Positions 1 to 4,393 of a stretch of 6,187 bases of DNA are shown here, piece after piece. The translations under genes and the position numbers were made by a program. The notes under the pieces were generated by a model that saw only the letters and a program-made list of their open reading frames with translations, made no database searches and was not told the DNA's origin. The DNA is from VGOB01 sp034435315 (GTDB lineage Bacteria; Chloroflexota; Anaerolineae; UBA4142). How positions within the stretch are numbered: the stretch's first letter is position 1; every line of letters starts with the position of its first letter. The DNA lies in contig DAOTYB010000328.1 in assembly GCA_034435315.1 (NCBI GenBank), positions 1 to 6,187 on the forward strand. Reading direction: 5' to 3'.

Positions 1-155
1 GTGAGGGCGCTCAAGGTCTTGTGCTGACTGGTGCAAACCAGGAGCGCCTCGACGCAATTGAGTGCGTGGCGGAGTTGGGCGGCTGAAAAGCCGACCAGCA
101 AGGGAACTAAAAACTGGTATAGCGTATCCGAGTGTGCGACAATCCAAGTAAGCAT
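1..155 (-). CDS. 5' end of a gene running off the window, probably a transposase (partial)
   Basis: An uninterrupted frame starts at the ATG at 153-155 on the minus strand and stays open for 51 codons to the window edge. It begins MLTWIVAHSD and contains the stretch FSAAQLRHALNCVEALL followed by KTLSAL. A strong Shine-Dalgarno (GGAGG, 161-165, 5-nt spacer) and a near-consensus promoter (192-220) stand in front of it, so the start is well supported even though the piece is short. The pattern 'FS.aQ.RH....vEALLVC...KTLSAL' resembles the N-terminus of IS4/IS701-like DDE transposases as I remember them, ahead of the catalytic domain. No catalytic residues are inside the window, so the family call is tentative. 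The gene is transcribed in the same direction as its neighbours but lies beyond the terminator of the phosphodiesterase gene, so it is a separate unit. Confidence 0.5.
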   Translation of the reverse strand, partial: MLTWIVAHSDTLYQFLVPLLVGFSAAQLRHALNCVEALLVCTSQHKTLSAL

Positions 156-158
156 GGT

Positions 159-165
159 CCCCTCC
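159..165 (-). promoter_or_regulatory. Shine-Dalgarno of the partial left-edge gene
   Basis: The minus strand reads GGAGGGG followed by ACC and the ATG at 155. The GGAGG core sits 5 nt from the start codon. This near-optimal site is the main reason to accept a 51-codon partial frame as a real gene start. Confidence 0.65.
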
Positions 166-191
166 GTAGGAATGATGTTTTCGCCCGTCCC

Positions 192-220
192 ACTATAGCA
201 GAAATTCCGTGCGGGTTCAA
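192..220 (-). promoter_or_regulatory. Sigma70-type promoter of the partial left-edge gene
   Basis: On the minus strand a -35 box TTGAAC (215-220, 4/6 to consensus) is followed after exactly 17 bp by a -10 box TATAGT (192-197, 5/6). A TG one base upstream of the -10 makes it an extended -10 element. Predicted transcription starts near 185, giving a leader of about 30 nt that carries the GGAGG Shine-Dalgarno. This is the best promoter match in the window. Confidence 0.6.
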
Positions 221-254
221 ATTACGTTTAGTACTTGCCAAAGTCCAGTAATGA

Positions 255-293
255 AAAACAGGTACATCGATGATTTACCGGTGTACCTGTTTT
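255..293 (-). terminator. Rho-independent terminator after the phosphodiesterase gene
   Basis: Arms at 255-269 and 279-293 pair over 15 bp with a single mismatch (a wobble in RNA of one strand) around a 9-nt loop. Read on the minus strand the stem ends in a TTTTT run (254-258), the classic intrinsic terminator layout. It begins about 16 nt past the phosphodiesterase stop codon. The other strand also ends in a T run (290-293), so it could act in both directions. Confidence 0.75.
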
Positions 294-308
294 GTTTCCG
301 GTAGAATG

Positions 309-1031
309 CTACCCCACGATTTTTCGAATGACGTCCGGTTTGTTGGTGATGATTCCATCTACGCCCCATTCACTTAAACGCTGCGCGACATCTGGCTCAT
401 CCACCGTCCACGTGTTGACTTGATAGCCCTTGCTGTGCGCCCACGCGACCAACTCGCGCGTCACCATCGAAAAGTGCGGGTGCAGCGCGGCAGGGCGTAC
501 CAGGGGACGCAGCCACGCGCGCCGCAAGTAGATCGGCAGGCGCGGCGCGTAGAGCAAGCCGCGCGGCAAACGCGGATCGAGCAGATACATTCGACGCAGC
601 GCGAGCGGATTGAACGACGAAATCAGGACGCGCGGCGCGCCGGTGTTCTCGATGGCTGCGAGAACAGCACCCTCCACGCCATTCGTTTTCAGCCCCGTGC
701 TTTTGATTTCGATGTTGACCAGTCCGCGCTTGCCGACGGCGCGCAAAACCTCCTCCAGCGTCGGGATTTTCTCGCCGCGATATTGTTCCATCTGGTTGCT
801 CGCGTCGAGTTGCTGGAGTTGTGCGAGTGTCATCTGGTTGACCACGCCGCGCCCATTCGTCGTGCGATCTACCGTATCGTCGTGAATGACGACAGGGATG
901 CCATCTCGCGTGAGGGACACATCCAGTTCGATGCCATCCGCGCCAAGTTCAAAAGCGAGTTGGAACGCGGCCAGTGTGTTTTCCGGCGCGTACGCGCTCG
1001 CGCCGCGATGAGCGATGACGAGAGGTTTCAT
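309..1031 (-). CDS. Glycerophosphodiester phosphodiesterase (GDPD family)
   Basis: A 240-residue cytosolic enzyme that hydrolyses glycerophosphodiesters (deacylated phospholipids such as glycerophosphoethanolamine) to glycerol-3-phosphate and an alcohol, feeding phospholipid recycling. The whole protein is one GDPD TIM-barrel. The signature HRG is at residues 8-10, followed by APENT; GIELDV (34-39) supplies the metal-binding E35 and D37, the catalytic-type H50 lies in VVIHDD, NIEIK (106-110) gives E108, and the C-terminal WTVDEP (208-213) and DGIITNKPD close the barrel. Length and lack of a signal peptide fit UgpQ-type cytosolic enzymes rather than periplasmic GlpQ. I prefer the ATG at 1029-1031 over an upstream ATG at 1098-1100: the HRG motif follows it at the usual distance, an AGGAGT lies upstream, and the 23 extra residues are not part of the fold. 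It follows the DarT-DarG gene by 70 bp and is closed by a hairpin terminator. Confidence 0.93.
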   Translation of the reverse strand: MKPLVIAHRGASAYAPENTLAAFQLAFELGADGIELDVSLTRDGIPVVIHDDTVDRTTNGRGVVNQMTLAQLQQLDASNQMEQYRGEKIPTLEEVLRAVGKRGLVNIEIKSTGLKTNGVEGAVLAAIENTGAPRVLISSFNPLALRRMYLLDPRLPRGLLYAPRLPIYLRRAWLRPLVRPAALHPHFSMVTRELVAWAHSKGYQVNTWTVDEPDVAQRLSEWGVDGIITNKPDVIRKIVG

Positions 1032-1044
1032 TTTTGATGTGATT

Positions 1045-1050
1045 ACTCCT
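1045..1050 (-). promoter_or_regulatory. Shine-Dalgarno supporting the internal start of the phosphodiesterase gene
   Basis: The minus strand reads CAGGAGT with 13 nt between AGGAGT and the ATG at 1031. The spacer is slightly long but the match is good. No comparable site precedes the alternative ATG at 1100, so this site decides the start. Confidence 0.5.
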
Positions 1051-1101
1051 GAAAGAGCATTGCCAACGACGGACGACCGCCGACAGCCGATTAATTTCAA
1101 T

Positions 1102-2301
1102 CTATGAGAGGTTTGATGCTTGAGATTGCAACAAGAATTGTGGTGTCAAGTACTCTGCCGGTATTTTTCGTTCCTGTGGCAGATAGATGGCAACCTGAAT
1201 ATCAAGGTTGGCTAGATAGCGACACATCAGGGGACCAACCTCGCGCCAGTCCAGTCCGCCCAGCCCGCATCCTAGAGCGGGAATCGCTAGAGATTTGATG
1301 CCTTCGCTCTTATAGTGGTCGCGGAGCCATTGTAAGCCTTTCTCAATATCGTCAAGATTAGACTGTTCTCGCCAGTGCCGTTTGGTGGGAAAGAGCAAAA
1401 ACCATTTACTTGAATTGTTTTCAGGTGGAGAAAACGGTTCATCGGCAAGTGTCTGGTCCAGAGAGACTTCTCTCTTGTACAGGTAGGGTCTCCCCATATC
1501 CAGAATCTTCTTGCGGCATACATCTTGATACACCACATATACGTCGGGAAATTGATATTTCGCTCTCGAAGCCAGTCCCTTGCCCATCACTCCGACGATA
1601 TTCACACTGATCGTCATGGTCTGCATATGCGAGAAGAACATATCGCCATCTACCCAGAAAAGCGATTGATTAATCTTGCCGCTCCTACGGGGCAGGAAGA
1701 ACATGTGCGGATCCTGTATCACTGCAATGTGTCTTCGGTGTGCTCCCAGTAACTGACGTACTTGCTCCGCCGTTTCATGGCTGGCTACATAGATGGTATG
1801 GATGAAATCGGGTGGAATGATGCCATGGACTAGGCATTCGGACATGATAAGACGTTTGGAGCCATCTTCGGGTCGCCACCAATCGCTTTGGAGTACTTTC
1901 CGTATCTCTTGGGAACTGAGCGCTTTCAAGCCTTCGTCTTTCAGCAAGATTTCGGACATAGGGCTGGCAGCATTGCCAATCGTCACATAAGAGGCAATCT
2001 CCAGGACTTGGGGCTTGATTGCCAAAACAACGATATTTTTACTCTTTCCTTCATTTACCACACGGTAGAGCATAGGATTTCTGGGTTGAAAATAGAGATT
2101 GGCAAATGCCCACAAACTATTTCCGTCAGGTGTTGTCCTTTGCTTACGGCTGGCCACAATTTGAGCGTCGTAGATGGGGGTAAAAGTGATACCTAGTCTT
2201 TCTACTTCTGCATGGGGAAGGATACCTCGTTCCAGAATAGATGAGAGGTTTTCCACTGGAGCAATGTAGTAGAGATTTTGGATATATTGTTTTTTTGCCA
2301 T
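1102..2301 (-). CDS. darTG: DarT-like DNA ADP-ribosyltransferase fused to a DarG-like macrodomain (single-chain DarTG)
   Basis: A 399-residue cytosolic two-domain protein. Residues about 8-200 match DarT (DUF4433), the toxin that ADP-ribosylates thymidine in single-stranded DNA: an N-terminal YYIAPVENLSSIL helix start with GIL, an arginine-rich SRKQR (51-55), the hallmark LYFQPRNPMLY (69-79), and SECLV (154-158), where E155 sits at the catalytic-glutamate position. Residues about 211-375 match the DarG macrodomain, which removes the DNA mark: ISVNIVGVMGKGLA (231-244), LFPTKRHWREQS (303-314) with K307 at the likely catalytic lysine position, and IPALGCGLGGLDW (340-352). In characterised systems these are two adjacent genes, with DarG as antitoxin; here one chain carries both, with no frameshift between them. 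The ATG at 2299-2301 lacks a strong Shine-Dalgarno. Stop is TAG. The gene is clearly more AT-rich than its neighbours, hinting at transfer. Domain calls are firm; self-neutralisation or phage defence is inferred. Confidence 0.88.
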   Translation of the reverse strand: MAKKQYIQNLYYIAPVENLSSILERGILPHAEVERLGITFTPIYDAQIVASRKQRTTPDGNSLWAFANLYFQPRNPMLYRVVNEGKSKNIVVLAIKPQVLEIASYVTIGNAASPMSEILLKDEGLKALSSQEIRKVLQSDWWRPEDGSKRLIMSECLVHGIIPPDFIHTIYVASHETAEQVRQLLGAHRRHIAVIQDPHMFFLPRRSGKINQSLFWVDGDMFFSHMQTMTISVNIVGVMGKGLASRAKYQFPDVYVVYQDVCRKKILDMGRPYLYKREVSLDQTLADEPFSPPENNSSKWFLLFPTKRHWREQSNLDDIEKGLQWLRDHYKSEGIKSLAIPALGCGLGGLDWREVGPLMCRYLANLDIQVAIYLPQERKIPAEYLTPQFLLQSQASNLS

Positions 2302-2364
2302 AGCAAGCCCACTTTCTCAACCGAACTTGCAAGTGGTTGATATTCAAGCCGCCAGCGTTCTGGG

Positions 2365-2393
2365 ATTCTATGAACGCGCCGATAGCGGTTCAG
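2365..2393 (-). promoter_or_regulatory. Candidate promoter of the DarT-DarG fusion gene
   Basis: Within the 154-bp gap upstream of the fusion gene the minus strand carries CTGAAC (2388-2393, weak -35, 3/6), a 17-bp spacer, and TAGAAT (2365-2370, -10, 5/6). Transcription would start near 2358, giving a leader of nearly 60 nt. The -35 is poor, so this is only a candidate. The rest of the gap contains no gene, only one copy of the 16-bp repeat near its right end. Confidence 0.35.
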
Positions 2394-2429
2394 CCGTGTA
2401 GCGGTCTTATCAGAGTACTCGAGATAGCC

Positions 2430-2445
2430 GTTCGGTGCAGTTCGG
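2430..2445 (+). repeat. 16-bp inverted repeat, left copy
   Basis: The plus strand reads GTTCGGTGCAGTTCGG. Its exact reverse complement occurs at 3066-3081, so the two copies bracket the PfpI gene. Each copy itself consists of two GTTCGG hexamers around TGCA. This copy lies 11 bp beyond the PfpI stop codon. Confidence 0.8.
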
Positions 2446-2455
2446 CAGTGGAGTT

Positions 2456-3037
2456 TTACGGTTCGATCTTGGTTCCTAGCACTTGCAGAAACTTGGCAAG
2501 CCAGTCGGGATGGGCGGGCCAGGCAGGCGCGGTGACGAGGTTACCATCCACGTGTGCCTTGTCCACCGGAATATCCACGTAGGTGCCGCCCGCGCGCGTC
2601 ACATCGGGTCCCACGGCGGGATATGCCGAGCATGCTTTGCCACTCAACACCCCGGCTGCTGCTAGCACCTGCGCGCCGTGACAGATCGCCGCAATCGGTT
2701 TGTTGGCTTGGGCAAAGTGTTGGACAATCGCCAACACCGCTGGATTGAGGCGAATGTACTCTGGTGCGCGTCCACCGGGAATGACCAGCGCATCGTATGC
2801 TTCGGCTTGGATCTCATCGAACGTCGCGTTGAGAGTGAAATTGTGGCCCGGTTTTTCGCTGTATGTTTGATCGCCTTCAAAGTCGTGGACAGCGGTGCGT
2901 ACCTTCTCGCCCGCTTTTTTGCCCGGACAAACGGCGTGTACTGTGTGTCCAACGGCTTGCAAGGTTTGAAAAGGCACCATCACCTCATAGTCCTCGACGA
3001 AATCGCCGACCAACATCAGAATTTTCTTTGCTCCCAT
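2456..3037 (-). CDS. DJ-1/PfpI superfamily protein (PfpI-like amidotransferase fold)
   Basis: A 193-residue cytosolic protein with the DJ-1/PfpI fold. The nucleophile elbow AAICHG places the reactive cysteine at C119 followed by H120, and the N-terminal DFVEDYEVMVP (12-22) supplies the conserved acidic residue (E15 by alignment with PfpI) that tunes that cysteine. IPGGRAPEY (86-94) and the C-terminal GNLVTAPAWPAHPDWL complete the family pattern. The insert HDFEGDQTYSEKPGH (51-65) marks the longer subtype also found in plant DJ-1-like proteins. Members are described as proteases, glyoxalases or protein/nucleotide deglycases in stress protection; which applies here cannot be told. The chosen ATG (3035-3037) has a perfect GAAGGAGG 5 nt upstream. 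An ATG 66 nt earlier lies in repeat-derived leader sequence and lacks such a site. It is 99 bp downstream of the radical SAM gene and bracketed by a 16-bp inverted repeat. Confidence 0.92.
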   Translation of the reverse strand: MGAKKILMLVGDFVEDYEVMVPFQTLQAVGHTVHAVCPGKKAGEKVRTAVHDFEGDQTYSEKPGHNFTLNATFDEIQAEAYDALVIPGGRAPEYIRLNPAVLAIVQHFAQANKPIAAICHGAQVLAAAGVLSGKACSAYPAVGPDVTRAGGTYVDIPVDKAHVDGNLVTAPAWPAHPDWLAKFLQVLGTKIEP

Positions 3038-3042
3038 AGCAT

Positions 3043-3049
3043 CCTCCTT
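3043..3049 (-). promoter_or_regulatory. Shine-Dalgarno deciding the PfpI start
   Basis: The minus strand reads AAGGAGG 5 nt before the ATG at 3037. It is the strongest ribosome-binding site in the window and places the start at residue MGAKK rather than at the upstream ATG at 3103. Confidence 0.85.
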
Positions 3050-3065
3050 CTTTGGCTTTCTATCT

Positions 3066-3081
3066 CCGAACTGCACCGAAC
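3066..3081 (-). repeat. 16-bp inverted repeat, right copy
   Basis: The minus strand reads GTTCGGTGCAGTTCGG, identical to the plus strand at 2430-2445. It lies in the leader of the PfpI gene, 28 bp ahead of its ATG. The match does not extend beyond 16 bp on either side. Confidence 0.8.
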
Positions 3082-3106
3082 TCGTTTTGAGGAAAAAGGG
3101 CATCTA

Positions 3107-3137
3107 CCTTTCGCGTCCTTTCGCGCCCCTTTCGCGT
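3107..3137. repeat. Three 10-bp direct repeats between the radical SAM and PfpI genes
   Basis: CCTTTCGCGT (3107-3116), CCTTTCGCGC (3117-3126) and CCTTTCGCGT (3128-3137, one extra C before it) run head to tail. The last copy reaches the stop codon of the radical SAM gene. A further degenerate unit (TTTCAACG) follows at 3140. The array fills about a third of the 99-bp gap between the two genes. Confidence 0.7.
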
Positions 3138-4201
3138 CATTTCAACGCGCGCACAATGTCCCCGGTGTAGATCGCATTCGGTTTCACTTCGCAGCCCGCC
3201 CAGCAGCCCGGACACTTGCGCACGATCTCGCGTTGCTGCTGTGCCTTGTCATTGTACCACACCGCTTGCAACGATTGCGTGCGCAAATTGCCGATGACGG
3301 TGGGATAGTACACGCACGTGACCACGTCGCCATTCGGCATCAAGCGCATATGGTTGTGCAATTCGATGCAGCGCGGCTTGGGCGATTCGACGTTGTGTAG
3401 CAACCGATTCTTCAATCCGCGCAAATAGTAGCGTTGCACCAGCCATTCGGGAATGTCGCGAATGCCATCGCGCGTATCGAGTTGCTCGAAAATGTATTGC
3501 AACTGTTCGGGCGTGAAATCCGACATCGAAACGGATTTCATATCGGGGATGTCTTTTTCCTTGTCCGTGTTCAGCCGATAGAGTGTGTAGTGATCCGTGG
3601 CGATGGCGTAATGCACGCTCACGCCGAGTTTTGCCATCTCCTCGCGCAGCGGTTCGATGTGGTCCCAGTTGCGATCCGTAATCGTCTGATTGACGCCGAT
3701 GTAGAAACCGTACTCGTCGCGCAGCGCGACGACCACGCGCAACGTTCGCAGCGCCTTGTCGTACAAGCCGCGATAGCCGCGAATCTCGTCGTGGCGCGCG
3801 CCGACCGCGTCAATCGAAAATTTCAGGTGCAATTTTTTCGAGCCGACTTGCTTGACGTACTCGACGATGCGTTCGGTCATCACGCCCGCGGTGGTAACGT
3901 GAATCACCGTCGGGTCGTTCGTTTCGATGATCGCGCGCGTGATGGCGGTGAGATCTTGCCGCAGGAACGGCTCGCCGCCGGTGATGCGCAGCGAATCGAG
4001 ATGCGGAATCTGCGCGAACACGCGCCGAATTTCGTCCACGCTCATATCGTCGTGATCTTTTTTCTTCCACACGTCGCACATAAAGCAACGCAAGTTACAA
4101 CGCCACGTGACGATGAACGTGCACATATTCGGCAGTTCGACGCGTCCGAGTTTGTTATTGACAATCGCTTTGGCGATGTTTACATACGTACCAAGAGCCA
4201 T
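3137..4201 (-). CDS. Radical SAM protein with a SPASM-like C-terminal cysteine domain
   Basis: A 354-residue iron-sulfur enzyme that would cleave S-adenosylmethionine to start a radical reaction. The cluster-binding CxxxCxxC is at C35, C39 and C42 (WRCNLRCFMCDVW), followed by the SAM-contacting GGEP (75-78) and the barrel strands typical of PF04055. The C-terminal part carries C278-x12-G-x4-C296 with the phrase MPNGDVVTC, then IGNL, then C330-x2-C333-x3-C337. This is the SPASM/twitch signature for at least one auxiliary Fe-S cluster, found in enzymes that modify peptides, proteins or sugars. Substrate is unknown. The ATG at 4199-4201 has AGGA 5 nt upstream and leads directly into MALGTYVNIAKAI. 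An in-frame ATG at 4288 would add 29 residues encoded by the tandem repeat array and is unlikely. It lies downstream of glycosyltransferase and methyltransferase genes in the same orientation, suggesting a shared pathway on a glycan or lipid. Confidence 0.88.
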   Translation of the reverse strand: MALGTYVNIAKAIVNNKLGRVELPNMCTFIVTWRCNLRCFMCDVWKKKDHDDMSVDEIRRVFAQIPHLDSLRITGGEPFLRQDLTAITRAIIETNDPTVIHVTTAGVMTERIVEYVKQVGSKKLHLKFSIDAVGARHDEIRGYRGLYDKALRTLRVVVALRDEYGFYIGVNQTITDRNWDHIEPLREEMAKLGVSVHYAIATDHYTLYRLNTDKEKDIPDMKSVSMSDFTPEQLQYIFEQLDTRDGIRDIPEWLVQRYYLRGLKNRLLHNVESPKPRCIELHNHMRLMPNGDVVTCVYYPTVIGNLRTQSLQAVWYNDKAQQQREIVRKCPGCWAGCEVKPNAIYTGDIVRALK

Positions 4202-4206
4202 TGGTT

Positions 4207-4210
4207 TCCT
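4207..4210 (-). promoter_or_regulatory. Ribosome-binding site choosing the radical SAM start
   Basis: The minus strand reads CAGGAAACCA immediately before the ATG at 4201, with AGGA 5 nt from the start. It sits just outside the end of the 8-bp repeat array, which argues that translation starts after the array, not inside it at 4288. Confidence 0.55.
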
Positions 4211-4213
4211 GTT

Positions 4214-4269
4214 AGTTGCTTCGTTACATAGTTGCATAGTTGCTTTGTTGTATGGTTGCATGGTTGATT
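4214..4269. repeat. 8-bp tandem repeat array, left arm (seven units, inverted orientation)
   Basis: Seven consecutive 8-bp units of the form (a/c/t/g)GTTGCAT or close variants, for example AGTTGCAT at 4230-4237 and GGTTGCAT at 4254-4261. They are the approximate reverse complement of the units in the neighbouring right arm. GTTGCAT at 4231-4237 and 4255-4261 pairs exactly with ATGCAAC at 4323-4329 and 4339-4345. This arm sits in the leader of the radical SAM gene just upstream of its ribosome-binding site. Confidence 0.85.
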
Positions 4270-4270
4270 G

Positions 4271-4393
4271 AACGATGTAACGATTCAACGATTCAACGAT
4301 TCAACGATACAACGATCCAACGATGCAACAATCCAACGATGCAACAATCCAACGATCCAACAATCCAACGATCCAACAATCCAACAATTCAAC
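4271..4393. repeat. 8-bp tandem repeat array, right arm (fifteen units)
   Basis: Fifteen full units of consensus AAC(G/A)AT(C/T/G/A)C plus a final AAC, in perfect 8-bp register from 4271 to 4393. Early units are AACGATTC, and later ones alternate AACAATCC with AACGATGC or AACGATCC, suggesting growth by duplication of 16-bp pairs. The array runs into the stop codon of the glycosyltransferase gene (4389-4391). Because 8 is not a multiple of 3, the array stays open as an 8-residue repeating peptide in some frames, which creates false open frames here. Confidence 0.95.

Noticed and set aside
420..1037. Plus-strand open frame of 205 codons opposite the phosphodiesterase gene
   Set aside because: It is a shadow of a clear GDPD gene. 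The product is arginine- and aspartate-rich with no recognisable domain, which is typical of the antisense of GC-rich coding sequence.
1102..2301. Two separate genes or a frameshifted pair for the DarT and DarG parts
   Set aside because: The frame is continuous through the linker (about residues 200-211), with no stop, no internal start with a Shine-Dalgarno and no loss of motif phase, so a true fusion is the simpler reading.
2302..2455. Remnant of a further gene or a small antitoxin gene upstream of the DarT-DarG fusion
   Set aside because: No frame of useful length with a ribosome-binding site is visible on either strand. The gap holds only a candidate promoter and one copy of the 16-bp repeat.
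3434..4231. Plus-strand open frame of 265 codons opposite the radical SAM gene
   Set aside because: Antisense shadow. The minus strand encodes an intact radical SAM protein with all cluster cysteines, and the plus product has no fold signature.
4202..4288. Upstream ATG extending the radical SAM protein by 29 residues
   Set aside because: The extra residues are encoded by the repeat array, and the AGGA site at 4207-4210 fits the ATG at 4201.
4214..4393. CRISPR array
   Set aside because: Units are only 8 bp and directly abut one another without unique spacers. This is a simple tandem repeat.
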